DNA of 64,000 nucleotides, taken from Flabesymbios commensalis (taxonomy: Eukaryota > Annelida > Polychaeta > Terebellida > Flabelligeridae). Position 1 is the stretch's first letter. Each line of letters starts with the position of its first letter. Positions 20,709 to 31,250 of the stretch are shown piece after piece. The notes under the pieces are model-generated. The model made no database searches and was not told where the DNA came from. It was given only the letters and a program-made list of their open reading frames with translations. The stretch covers positions 20,111,970 through 20,175,969 of the forward strand of contig OZ024915.1 of NCBI GenBank assembly GCA_964017125.1, written 5' to 3'. The translations under genes were made by a program, and so were the position numbers.

Positions 20709-20887
20709 GACAGCGGGTTAGCGGCCCTCGCGTCCCACGGGGTGGGGCGGGGCTCGTGGACAGGGTGTCGTCAGGATACAGTACAGGGTGGACACTGGTT
20801 GTGAAGTCAGGATCATCACATGGCGTCCTGGTCTACTTCACCGGGATGCGGATGATGATGTTACGGGGAGTTATCACACCGACTAGT
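20709..20887 (-). other. 5' untranslated part of the start-codon exon, with acceptor
   Basis: A strong acceptor sits at 20888-20890: a branch-like TTGACTAAT, a pyrimidine-rich run, then TTGTTACAG. So the leader is spliced and at least one more exon lies to the right. Two upstream ORFs precede the start. One is a minimal ATG-TGA (20821-20816). The other is a 32-codon ORF from 20816 ending at the TAA 20720-20718, nine nt before the main ATG. These are seen directly; an effect on translation is inference. Confidence 0.75.
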
Positions 20888-21044
20888 CTGTAACAAGTAA
20901 CAATAGACAACAAGAGCGATTAGTCAATTAATTATTCACACCACAACAGTTCGTGTCCTTTATCAGTGTTAGATATTTATAACAATGACAAGTACACGTT
21001 CATCAAGGGCACATAATAAACCCCCAGCTACATACATAATTTAA

Positions 21045-21271
21045 CCCTTACAGCGTTGAATAATTTTTGGATAAAACATGGAGCCTAAAGGGGTTTTATC
21101 AATTTGAAATCATCATAAATGTCTTTAATAGGTCTTAACGATTCATTCGAATACCTATGTTATGGGTCTACGACCATTAGAAATATTTTAATTCTTGCAG
21201 TGCGGGGACCGTTTTTATCATGTTTATACGTCAGAATCTGACGTTTAAAGACGGTCTCCGCGCTGAAATGG
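21045..21271 (+). mobile_element. TTAA-B foldback MITE
   Basis: TTAA 21041-21044 and 21272-21275. CCCTTACAGCGTTGAATAAT ... ATACGTCAGAATCTGACGTT ... TCTCCGCGCTGAAATGG. Confidence 0.87.
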
Positions 21272-21559
21272 TTAAGCTAAAGTCACATTTCTCACCACGA
21301 AGGATATTCAAGTGACACGGAAACCTTGGCATGCCTGGTTGATTTACAAAAACAGAAACTCAGCAGGCAGACGTTTCTTCAATCATGCTAATGGTTGTTG
21401 TAACAAGTTACCTCGTCCCATGTTAAACAAGGGGCCAGTCGGACACCATAATCCCCCACAGCGACCGCGTGATAGACATTGTTCAGGGTGCATCATTCCC
21501 TGAACTCTCACCTTCTGTTTTACAGTAATTGTCTACTAGCACAGTTTGCAATGTAGGCC

Positions 21560-22075
21560 TATATTACAAATAATAAGTCACTGGCGAAAGTGAGCCACTT
21601 TTTAATGTTGATCAACTTGACAATTTTTGACGGCAAATCCCCACTTAAACCACACATTTATTTTATAGTAATCGTCTAGCTATATGGCAGTCTTCCCGAT
21701 TTTACACATATTAAAATCAATAATTGGCCATTTTGAATTTGATTAAGTTGATATATTTCAGGGCATATCCCTCACCGCGAATTTCGTTTAATAGTTATGG
21801 GATAGCTACATGTATCTGGCACGGATTACCAGATATCAGACATATTAAGGTTAATTATGGCCGATGGTCGGTCATTTAAGTAGGTCAAATTTCATTAACC
21901 CCAGCAGGCACATCTACACACCCTAGGGACGTGTGTGTGCAAAATTAAAGAAATTTCTCCATGGGTTTCTGTGATCTGCTCTGGAAACGAAATGAGGACG
22001 CATGGACGGACGGCCGGTCGGACATCCGAGGTGACCCATAACCCCCCTCCCCAACTTTGTCGGGCGGAGAATGAA
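21560..22075 (+). repeat. Dispersed repeat (GGCCGATGGTCGGCCATT family), copy 1
   Basis: Blocks GGCAAATCCCCACTTAAACC, TAGCTACATGTATCTGGCAC, TTAATTATGGCCGATGGTCG, CCCTAGGGACGTGTGTGTGC, ATGGGTTTCTGTGATCTGCT, GGACGGACGGCCGGTCGGAC and CAACTTTGTCGGGCGGAGAA in this order. The same order recurs at 28310-28870 and 63290-63770, and partly at 62430-62660. No coding frame; class unknown. Confidence 0.7.
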
Positions 22076-22286
22076 AATCAAGGACAGATTAATCTGTATC
22101 TATTGAGATACATTTGCAGATCTAAACGTACTACCACTTCTATTGCAGTAAACCAGTGGTGTAGGCGGCCTTACCATACTTACTGGGATGGCTGTTAGCG
22201 GTAGTACGTTCGCATAAACCACTTACTGAAGAAAATTATTGTCACATTACAGTATGTTACAAATAACGGGATACAATCCCTATTAA

Positions 22287-22490
22287 CCCAGTAACCGCCA
22301 GTCCGTGCTGCTGTTTTCTCATATTTTATTAACACATAAAATACGAGCTTGTAAACATGTTAAACATAAAACGTGACATCAATTATTAACTTCCATCTTT
22401 GCAAATCTGAATAGTTTTGACTCACTTGAAGTTGTGGGTCGCGTCAGCGAGATACAACTTCAAGTGTGTAAAAATGTAAGAGAATTCCGA
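22287..22490 (+). mobile_element. TTAA-A foldback MITE, GCGTCAGCG subtype
   Basis: Starts after TTAA 22283-22286 with CCCAGTAACCGCC. Hairpin CACTTGAAGTTGTGGGTCGC / GCGAGATACAACTTCAAGTG. Right end eroded. Confidence 0.78.
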
Positions 22491-22516
22491 ATAGATGGTG
22501 CAGAAGTACTTCTAAA

Positions 22517-22829
22517 AAAAATTAAAAGAATCGGGCATTAGGCCACCTTTGTGCACATATAGGCTAAACTGGGCCACGAGAACCTTCTGAGGATGGTGAG
22601 ATGATTGAGATGACACTGTCCTCCAGACACAGGATTCGAAATTCGAGCCCTGGCGGTCTGAGGCCGAGCACGCTACCTCTCGGTCACGGAGGCTCCCCGC
22701 AATACTGACTTTCACACGTGGATGGGGAAGAAACATTTTTGTTTCTTTCAAACCGCCGAGACCGGGAACCGAACCCCGAACTCTGGCGTGAAAGGCAGCG
22801 GTGCTAACCACTACCCTAGGGCCCCCGCC
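22517..22829 (-). mobile_element. Tandem-tRNA-like SINE, complete, 16-bp target duplication
   Basis: Flanked by the 16-bp direct repeat CAGAAGTACTTCTAAA (22501-22516 and 22830-22845). Reading the minus strand, the head is GGGGCCCTAGGGTAGTGGTT ... GGGGTTCGGTTCCCGG (A-box- and B-box-like). A second tRNA-like unit follows, GACCGAGAGGTAGCG ... GGCTCGAATTTCGAATCC, then a body ending GTGGCCTAATGCCCGATTC and an A/T-rich tail. So two Pol III-type promoter modules stand in tandem. Confidence 0.9.
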
Positions 22830-23045
22830 CAGAAGTACTTCTAAAGGCCGGTATCATGTCCATTTGATTTAATCTTGATTCACAGATAGTTAAAGGTTCG
22901 TGCCTTCGTGTTGAACGATTCTTGTTTTGCTGGGAATTCTTAATTGACAAAAAATATATATGACAACATGTCGAAGACCAAGGGAGAAGAGCTTGATGTA
23001 GTGGTTAACACTACCGCCTGTCATGGCAACGTTTTGGAGTTCATT

Positions 23046-23337
23046 ACAACGCGGACATATTTTTATACAAACCATGGAGACCAACGGTTTTTTTTAAATT
23101 ATCATAAATGACTTTCCGCCTCATTTGAATACCTATCCCAGTAAACAAAAAAACATTTGTATAACATTTATACAACGTCGGCCCAACGTCTTCGACGTTG
23201 GTCCAACATTGTATAGATGTCATACAAATGCTTTGTGTTTACCGGGATATTATCATGGTTATGGAGTTACGGCCATTTTACATTTAAAAAGCATTCAGTG
23301 CGGGTTTCTACTTTAGACGATTCCCGGGCTGAAAGAG
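23046..23337 (+). mobile_element. TTAA-B foldback MITE, interrupted by an FB element
   Basis: ACAACGCGGACATATTTTTA ... TTTGAATACCTA on the left of the FB copy (23136-23247) and ATTATCATGGTTATGGAGTT ... GATTCCCGGGCTGAAAGAG on the right, followed by TTAA 23338-23341. The copy at 7711-7910 has the uninterrupted ACCTATGTTATCATGGTTAT. Confidence 0.8.
23136..23247. mobile_element. FB foldback element nested in a TTAA-B copy, TA flanks
   Basis: TA (23134-23135), TCCCAGTAAACAAAAAAACA ... TTTGTGTTTACCGGGA, TA (23248-23249). TTTGTATAAC arm subtype. Its host sequence lets the target be read. Confidence 0.88.
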
Positions 23338-23369
23338 TTAAAGTAAAAATAATTCCCGTTCACTTTAGC

Positions 23370-23607
23370 CATTTGACCGCCGGTGCCGAATATATTCGGG
23401 TGTTTTATTAGCACATTAAGTACCACCTTTTAAACATGTTAAAGACAAAATAAAACATCAATCAGCAAGATTTGAAAAAAATTGACCTCCATTAAATTGT
23501 CAAATCTGAATAATTTTAACTCACTTGAAGTTGTGAATCGCGTCAGCGAGATACAACTTCAAGTGGGTGAAAATTCAAATTGAATAATAACGCGGTAAAA
23601 GGGTTTA
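23370..23607 (+). mobile_element. TTAA-A foldback MITE, GCGTCAGCG subtype
   Basis: TTTGACCGCCGGTGCCGAAT ... CACTTGAAGTTGTGAATCGC / GCGAGATACAACTTCAAGTG ... AACGCGGTAAAAGGGTT. Both tips are slightly mutated. Confidence 0.8.
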
Positions 23608-23618
23608 AGATTAATTAA

Positions 23619-23872
23619 CCCCTAAAGCGCTGATATATTTTTGTATAAACCATCGAAATAAAAGGGTTATTTTCAATTTTAAATCGTCATAAATTGGCTC
23701 TTCCCGATTCATTTGAATACCTATGTTATGGATCTACGGCCATTAGAAATATTTCTACTCTTACAGTATGGGAATCGACTTCAGACGTCAGAATCGGACG
23801 TCTACAGACGCAGAATCTGACGTCTACAGATGTAGATTATGACGACTAAAGTCGATCCCCGCGCTGTAAGGG
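23619..23872 (+). mobile_element. TTAA-B foldback MITE with extended hairpin
   Basis: TTAA 23615-23618 and 23873-23876. The core carries one extra GACGTCTACAGACG repeat (23787-23850), so the central hairpin is longer than usual. Confidence 0.85.
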
Positions 23873-23969
23873 TTAAATCCATGGTTGCGGAGTACAACGA
23901 TTGCTAGTGTTCGAGAAATGAGTTATGTGTCTGGAGGACAGTGTCATTTGATTCTCTTATCACCATCTT

Positions 23970-24212
23970 TACCCCTTACAGAGCAGGGAACCGTTTTTAT
24001 ACGTCAGAATCTGCCGGCCGTAGATGGCATATTCTGACGTATAAAAACGGTCCCCGCATTTAAAGAATTAAAATATTTCTAATGGTCGTAGACCCATAAC
24101 ATCAGAAAGAATCAGAAAGAGCTAACTAACATTTATGATGATTTCAAATTGAAAAAACCCTCTTTGGTCTCCACAGTCTGCATAAAACAATGTCAGTGCT
24201 TTGAGAGTTAAG
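23970..24212 (-). mobile_element. TTAA-B foldback MITE
   Basis: TTACCCCTTACAGAGCAGGG, hairpin TTTTTATACGTCAGAATCTG / ATATTCTGACGTATAAAAAC, right arm ... CAGTGCTTTGAGAGTTAA. Loop replaced by CCGGCCGTAGATGG. Confidence 0.78.
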
Positions 24213-24389
24213 AGGTTAACCCTTTTCCTGAATAAGCAGAAAGTGACATATAGTCCCATCATTAAATTAGTAACAGAATCGTTCACTCGCAGACCAAATA
24301 TAGCTTGACGAGTGATGCACATTACAAAGTGAAACTAAAATTAAACAAGAAATTAAAAACCGTGTGAGACTTCCTAACTTCACACTTAC

Positions 24390-24660
24390 GACTGTCTCGG
24401 TTGGCGATATATTATCGGAGACTTGATGCTTCGATCAGGATTGCAGTATCACCCTGTAATTAGTGGACGCTAACACGCGCGTTTTCACTGATCCACACGT
24501 GTCTTGTCTCCACGCACACCTCCAGACTTCAGACAGATGGCCGCCAATGACAAAACAAGGTGTGGACACAGTCCGTGATATGGCCGGCATCGCCAGCGCC
24601 AGCAGCATCACCAGCCACGCAGGAGACGGCCAGATTAGCATAGCGTCTACGTCACCGTGT
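24390..24660 (-). other. Possible upstream leader exon with a short ORF
   Basis: On the minus strand a consensus donor GTAAGT (24389-24384) follows a CpG-richer stretch. It could join to the acceptor at 20888. Within it, 24641-24435 is a 68-codon ORF whose start (MLIWPSPAWLVMLLALAMPA) looks like a signal peptide. It ends before the donor, so in this model it would be an upstream ORF. No TATA box or other promoter signal is clear, and the right limit is a guess. This may be chance. Confidence 0.25.
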
Positions 24661-24672
24661 CAACAGAGACAA

Positions 24673-24781
24673 CTCAGCAAACACGATACATTGATACAAT
24701 GTTGGGTTAATGTTGGACCAACGTCTTCGACGTTGGCCCAACATTAAACCAACATTGGATCAATGTATCGTGCTTGCTGAG
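24673..24781. mobile_element. FB foldback element
   Basis: CTCAGCAAACACGATACATT ... CAATGTATCGTGCTTGCTGAG. Almost perfect arms around CAACGTCTTCGACGTTGG. Its tips have CTCAGC rather than CCCAGC on both sides, a matched change that fits palindrome-templated repair. Confidence 0.9.
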
Positions 24782-24940
24782 AATCCAACCTATCTCCGTG
24801 TGTTTACGTATAATCACGTCTGTATGTCATGGACAGATCCATGTGACACTCCAGTCTGCACAGTACAGAATCCAGCCGTGGACGAAGTGAGCCATGGATT
24901 GCTGTAGTCGTTTTACCCGAAAAATGACCATAACTTTTTA

Positions 24941-25238
24941 ATGGAATGAAATGAATGGGGTTTTAGGCCACCTTTGTGTATATAGGCTAAACTGGGCCAG
25001 GAGAATCTACTGAGGATGGTGAGCTGAATCAGGTGTCACTGTCCTATAGGATTCGAAATTTGAACCCTGGCGGTCTGAGGCCGAGCTCGCTACTTCTCGG
25101 TATCGGAAGCTTCCCTCAATGTTAATTATTTACGAGTGAACAGGGGAGAAACATTTTGTTTTTTTAAAACTTGAATGCCAAAACGGGGTTTGAACCCGGG
25201 ATCTCTGACTTTCCAAGCAGGCAGCTTCAACCACCGCT
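24941..25238 (-). mobile_element. Tandem-tRNA-like SINE, complete, 12-bp target duplication
   Basis: Flanked by CATAACTTTTTA (24929-24940 and 25239-25250). Minus-strand head GAAGCTGCCTGC ... CCCGGGTTCAAACCCCG, second tRNA-like unit TACCGAGAAGTAGCGAGCTC ... GGGTTCAAATTTCGAATCC, tail CCCATTCATTTCATTCC. Confidence 0.9.
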
Positions 25239-26042
25239 CATAACTTTTTATTGACTGTGCGGAAAATAAGCTGAGCATGCGATCATGTAGCTGAAATGTT
25301 ACTGATTCTAATCAACCTATTTTCGATCTGATTAATCGATTAACTAGTACTCAATTAGGGTAGGGTGGGGCAAGACGCCCAGGGGGGGTAATACGCCTAC
25401 CCTGGCTATCACAATTTTCAGTGCATATATTGTCTCACCTGGGTTTTTAAGATGATCTCGACACCTGGGGAGAGATTTAGCTCAAATTAGGACGTCAGGC
25501 GGTGAACAACTGAGTATTTATGACGTATTTTCGCTTTCTACCAAAAAACTTGCAAGAATCGCACCTCACAACTTTATATTTCACTCTTCAGAAAATAGCC
25601 CAATTAGTACCTACCAGTGTTATTTTAATTGATACATCTGCTAGCAATGTGCTCTGAATCTCGTCTTAAGCGTAATTAAACAACTATGTGGCTGGCATGG
25701 CGACGAACTCAAAATGGCGTCTTGGGGTAAGACGCCCACTCATGATATGGGGCAAGATGCCCAGTGGGCGTCTTGCCCCATTTCATGATGGGCATCTTGC
25801 CCCAATGTATTATTTGTTTCTGTTGTGCTCTATTGAGTAAGTTACAGGAACGTCACACTACAATTATGTAGTAGGGCCTACTGATATAACAATCTGTACT
25901 GCATCACTGTACGCCCTATATTGAGTATGATGTACTGAAGTTAATTCAACCCATGACTCCATAGTTTTATGTGCATAATGCACATTGTGTGCATATAGTT
26001 ATTGATATGCTAACTCGCAGTTGAATTTCATCAATATGGTCT

Positions 26043-26145
26043 AACATAAACGTCGACCCAATGTTGGTTTTAAGTTTAATGTTGGGAAACGATCTGCGAC
26101 GCTGACATAGGCCTTATATTGAATCAACATTGAATCAACAGAGGG
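26043..26145. mobile_element. FB foldback element, diverged
   Basis: AACGTCGACCCAATGTTGGT ... ATATTGAATCAACATTGAAT with centre ACGATCTGCGACGCTGAC; tips lost. Confidence 0.6.
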
Positions 26146-26176
26146 TAACGTCAACCATATTATTGTAATAAGCATA

Positions 26177-27107
26177 GGGTAAAATGCCCCAAAGGGCCCC
26201 TTCAAAAAATGCACTTTCCCCAGCATGAAAAAAATAGCCGAATTCGGTTCACAGACATGGGAGGATATATATTAGTTGATTAGGTTAGCATGTAGGTGTA
26301 ATCTGTGGGTGTTTCGCGAGTTTCCATTTATTTATTATGAAATAATGCGAGAAAAATGATTTTTGCCTAAATGGGCCCCTCCAGTATCCTTAAAGCGCCC
26401 CCTGGTTTTTTCACTCTATTATAAGTTCTCAAAAGGCCCCGCCCCCTATTTAAAATGTATGTCCAGGCAGACCTACATTTAGACCAAAATAAGTTAGATG
26501 GTTTGATTGCCACGGACTATGTAATGTTAATATAAAATTAATGTAATTTAGTAATAACCTACTTAAGCCTATCTCGTGAAGATTTCTACCTTATTCACCC
26601 TGCAATTCCTACCTTACGGTACTTAGTATAGTAAAGGAGTGTGCGCAGGCAGCCCCAGGGGGCGCTTTGAGCAATGAAGCCAGTGTTTTGTGTTAAAGGG
26701 GGCGCTTTGGGGAAGCCAAATTGTTCTCGCTATGGTGAAGCTCCACCCCCATGGTTAGGTTTCATAAATATTACCAACAAATCACACTTTATCTGCTTAC
26801 CTAAATATAGGTGTTATCTATACACAGATTTTAGTTATCACTAAGTTACCACACCACAAAAGTTATAAGAAAAAATGTGATTTTAGCTTGATGTTTCACC
26901 ACTGCCTGGAGGTCACATCTATAATCATGTTGATGATAGTGAGGGCAGTAAAGGTTCACAGGCTTTAACTTACAGCCAATATTTTCCATTGTGACGTCAT
27001 TATTGCTGAGAAATAAACAAAAAAACTCGAGGGGGGTCCTTTAGAGACCTGGGACCCTTTAGGGAAGGGGCTCTTTGCGCCCTGGGGCCCGTTAGGGCAT
27101 TTTATCC
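26177..27107. mobile_element. 931-bp TA-flanked DNA transposon nested in the composite
   Basis: Ends GGGTAAAATGCCCCAAAGGG and, complemented, GGATAAAATGCCCTAACGGG, flanked by TA (26175-26176, 27108-27109). A second, further-in block of GGGGC-rich sequence (26370-26440, 26650-26730) is present. No transposase frame. Ends resemble those of the outer element in style (TAGGGTAAxxTGxCCC), so the two may be relatives. Confidence 0.8.
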
Positions 27108-27329
27108 TAATACTACTTGCACAAATCTCGTATATATATGATTGGTCTAAATGAAAACTAGATGTGACTGTTTTCGGCACGAAAACTTGAAAAGCATTAC
27201 CGTTACATGACTCAAACTTGGAGATATTGCCACAATAAAGAAATCTAAGTAGAAAATTACCCTCACCAGGTTTTTTTTCAACATGTCCTCCATCAGCCAT
27301 CTTGTTTTTAGTGAAAAAATATTCAGATC

Positions 27330-28110
27330 ATTACACTGCATCAAATCTAAATGCGAACAAACCAACGGTTCATAAGATATCGCAACCACAAACTTTTTGG
27401 GAGGCTATTATTTAAAAATGTCATCCGTCAGCCATCTTGTTTTTTTCCGAATTATCAAAAGTTAATCAAATCATTAGAAATGCCTAGAGAACCACTGCAT
27501 AAATTTGAATGCGATCCAACCAACGGTTCATAAGATATCGCACTCGCAAGCTTTTTAGGTGGCTATTTTTGCAAAATGTCCTCCGTTGTTGTTTTCAATG
27601 GATTCTTCCAAAAAAATAATCAGATAATCAGAAATACCCGGAGAACCAGACTTTAATGCGATCCAGCCAACGATTCATAAGATATCGCTTTTTTAGCAGG
27701 CATTTTTTTCAAAATGTCCTCCGTCAGCCATCTTGTTTTTAAATACCAGCAGAGCCACCACATCCAATATGAATGTGATCCAATTAACGGTTCATAAGAT
27801 GTCGAACCAACAAGCTATTCGGATGGCCATTTTGTTTTCAATGGATTCTTCCCAAAATTTAATGAGATCATCAGAAATACCCAGAAATCACAACTTCAAA
27901 CTTGAATGCGATCCAACTAACGGTTCATCAGATATCGCGCCCACAATATTTTTGGGCGGCCATTTTTTCAAAATGTTTTCCGTCAGCCATCTTGTTTTCA
28001 ATGTATTTTTCCCAAAAGTTAATCAAATCTTCAGAAATATCCTGAAAATCACTCTAAAAATTTGAATGGAATCCATTCAACGCTTAATAATAATAAGATA
28101 TCGTGCCCAC
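27330..28110 (+). repeat. Degenerate tandem repeat, about six units of 117-160 bp
   Basis: Each unit has ACGGTTCATAAGATATCGC, GCCATTTTTTCAAAATGTCC, CCGTCAGCCATCTTGTTTT, AGAAATACCCAGAGAACCAC and TTGAATGCGATCCAACCAAC. The GTTCATAAGATATCG anchor recurs near 27370, 27525, 27673, 27790, 27923 and 28084. Lies inside the composite element. Confidence 0.8.
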
Positions 28111-28309
28111 AAGCTTATTGCCCAGGCACATAGGTCATGTCTGTAAAAAGTAAACAGAATTTATCAGCCAGTGAGAGCTAAATTCCTCATGCGTCCATGG
28201 CAGAGGCGGAATAATGCTATTAAAACACCATAAGCCTGACATAGGCATAATAAGAAGATTACACAGGCCTGTCATAGCCGTGCTAGTATGGAGAGTGTGA
28301 ATTTAGGCA

Positions 28310-28870
28310 TTTTGAATTTGATTCAATTAAAAATAAATCAGGCCATATCCCTCCCTCAAACTGCACATTTTGTTTTGTAGTATTAGGCTTACCAGATATC
28401 ACGCATATTTTCAGGCAATTAAGGCCATTGTTTATTTGATCGAGTTAAATTTTTTTCAGGGCATTTACCTACCTGAAACCGCACAATTTGTTGTATAGTA
28501 AGAAAATAGCTATCTGGCACGGTTTGTCATATAAAGTCAATTATGGCCGATGGTCGGCCATTTAAGTAGGTCAAAGTTCCTAAACCCCAAAAAGGCCCAT
28601 CTACACCCCATGAGGGATGTGTGTGAAATATGAAATGAATCACCCCAATGGTTTCCGAGGTCTGCTTCGGAAACGAAACGCTGCCAGATATTAGGCATAT
28701 TAAAGTTAATTATGGCCGATGATGGGCCATTTACGTAGGTCAAAGTTAATTAATTCTGGCACATCTACACCCCCTAAGGGATATGTGTGCGCAATATGAA
28801 ATAAATACTCCCATGGGTTTCCGAGATCTGATTCGGAAATGAAACGCTGCCAGATTTCAGGCATATTGAT
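28310..28870 (+). repeat. Dispersed repeat (GGCCGATGGTCGGCCATT family), copy 2
   Basis: Same block order as 21560-22075. The AGTTAATTATGGCCGATG unit is doubled (28530 and 28700) and the region ends in an 11-base C run at 28866-28876. Confidence 0.7.
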
Positions 28871-30279
28871 TCTCCCCCCCCCCCCATCCTACGGAACGCT
28901 TTTTAACGTTATGTTGACTACGGTCCGTAACACACAAACAATTACGTAACATCCCCTCTAGGCGTTACGTAATTGTTGGGGTTTTATTTGGCAACAAATG
29001 GGTCTGAGCACACATATATATAACAGCCTGTATTTAATAGGTTTTTACAAGATTGTTGAGCCAGATGTTTTCACCAGAGCATTCAATTTAATATAATTAA
29101 CAAAACAGACACCCGTGCGATGTAGTTTATGCTGAACTCCTTGTTTTTATTTCCAGCCTTATTTAACAAGCCTGACTTAATAACTTTAAAATTGTTTAAA
29201 AATAATAGCTCGTGTGTTATGAATGATTTAGGCCTATATATAAATATATTCGATGGTGTGGGGCAAGTTGCCCACTATGGGCGTGTTGCCCCAACGAAAA
29301 GTCTTGCCCCACCCATGGGGCAAGACGCACTTTTGCGTGATAAAACTATATTATGACTCACACTTAACCCATTAAAGCCCACTGGCAAGTTTTTTTGCCA
29401 GTGACGTTTTTGTGTGACGTCACGATAAAAAAAATATTTTAAAAGGCTACACGACTTGAATCCGTTGTAAACTCACTTGTCGTCTTGGTTAACTACATTT
29501 TATGCGATTGATAGTTGATACCAACGCTTAGCAACGCTCAAGTTTGTCGGAAAATAGTACTTCCAGAATGCTACTTCATCGTCGTGGAAAATACCAATGA
29601 GTAGTTTATTACATATCTTGTAGTAAGTAAGTCAATATTCATAAAGAAACTGTCAGGTGTGGTGATTTTCACCATGTAATTGTAATGCTGAAAAAAGATT
29701 CATACCTGTGCATAAAAAGATCAATAATTTACATGGCAAAACAAATTGCCAGTGGGATAATACACGGTATTATAGTCAGTAGTAATATACCATTCTGTGA
29801 AATGATGCAACGAAATACATTATGTTTATTATGTAGACTGTCTGGTACTAAATCCCTGAGCATACTGATATGTTAAGCACATCTGCATCCTTTTCTAATA
29901 ATAATTGTTTGTCTGCTAGATGACATATACTAGGAAACATTGCAATTGACGATATAGGTACTGGCAAGAAAATTTGCCAGTGGGCACTTATGGGTGTCTT
30001 TGATTGATATGTTTATGATATATGATGAATTATATCATCTCCATGTTTGAATACGCTGCGAGGGATTAGCCAACTACTGTAAAGCAGATCAGAAAGCGAG
30101 GAAGTAGATGGTGTCATTAAGATGTGTATACATGAAATGTACAAGACATATTGAAAGAGAATGTTAAATCTCCTGGGACCGTATTTTTCTCAATGTTCCC
30201 CCACATTATGGTTGATAGCATGCAGTGGTAGTACAACCTATATTCTCAGCAAAAGGAAATAAGCCTCGGTGTAGATAAG

Positions 30280-30650
30280 ATGGAGGCTCTACCAGTGTTA
30301 GGCATCATGCTTCTGTCTGGATACAGCCGATCACCATATAGGCGGCTTTATTGGTCAGAATGTGCTGATATTCATAATTCTCTGGTCTCTGATTCTCTGA
30401 GGCAGAACAGGTTTGATGTTATCATAAGTGATCTTTATTTTAGAGATAATACTAATTTGTTAGGTGACAGATAGGCCTAATACAAGGTTCGACCGAAACT
30501 TGAAGAGTTGACTTGAGTTTTCAAGCAGACAGATGTGGCTGAGGATTTCAGCATTGACGAAACCATGATACCTTATTTTGGTAAACATGGCACAAAGCAG
30601 TTCATCCGTGAGAAGCCAATAAGGCTCAGTTTTAACTTGTGGTTTTGAAT
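30280..30650 (+). pseudogene. piggyBac transposase remnant
   Basis: 30280-30474 encodes VLGIMLLSGYSRSPYRRLYW ... DIHNSLVSDSLRQNRFDVII ... FRDNTN, the family's start of the catalytic domain (LGILLLSGY, YW, NRF, L.F.DN). In another frame 30551-30643 encodes SIDETMIPYFGKHGTKQFI then REKPIRLSFNLW, which contains the first catalytic Asp (DE-x-M). So at least one frameshift separates the two blocks and a stop follows the first. Later catalytic residues are not recognisable. It is a dead gene, but it identifies the element. Confidence 0.85.
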
Positions 30651-31009
30651 ATACATGTATCACGTAAAACCGTATATTTGCGGGTCTGGAAACACCCCCC
30701 TAGTCTCAGTATGAAATAAAATGCATTTATGTATGATACTACTCGTGGGAGTAATTACCAGCGTTGATCACTACATCGACCATATCTAGGGGTACTGGGA
30801 TGATTGTTAGTAGCTGTACTTGTCGCCCCCATCCGGGGGGGGGGGTCATTAGAGATCTGTTCCATCAGTTGCATGCTATACGGCATGGTACGGAAGCACT
30901 AGTCTACAGCAATCATCCAAGGGAAGCTGCAGCCTCCTCGTATCTGGCCATAATCTAATCGCTGCGTGAAATGCCACGGAGTTTCAGCATTAAATTGCAC
31001 AGCGAAACC

Positions 31010-31250
31010 CAAGTCTGGGCATGTCTGGGGGTAGATACCCTAGACATGCCCAGAACCCCTTACTGGGCGAGCGAAGGAAAACGCTCTCAATAACCCACTA
31101 TGCCCTATCACCCCACCCTCACATCATCATCTGTACATCATTCATCTCATCAATTGACTACAACGTTTTCCTCGTATTACAATGTCACTTAAAAAACATA
31201 TTGTGCCGAAAAGTGACGTAAAACAATGATTTACTAATACTACTACTGGT
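31010..31250 (+). repeat. Dispersed repeat, inverted partner at 60215-60452
   Basis: Begins with the hairpin TGGGCATGTCTGGGGGTAGA / TACCCTAGACATGCCCA, then CTTACTGGGCGAGCGAAGGA, ACATCATCATCTGTACATCA, GACTACAACGTTTTCCTCGT, AAGTGACGTAAAACAATGAT. The same order occurs in reverse at 60215-60452. Confidence 0.82.

Noticed and set aside
26965-27300. 111-codon minus-strand frame as a transposase of the 931-bp element
   Set aside because: It crosses the element's right end into the tandem repeat region and has no DDE-like motif.
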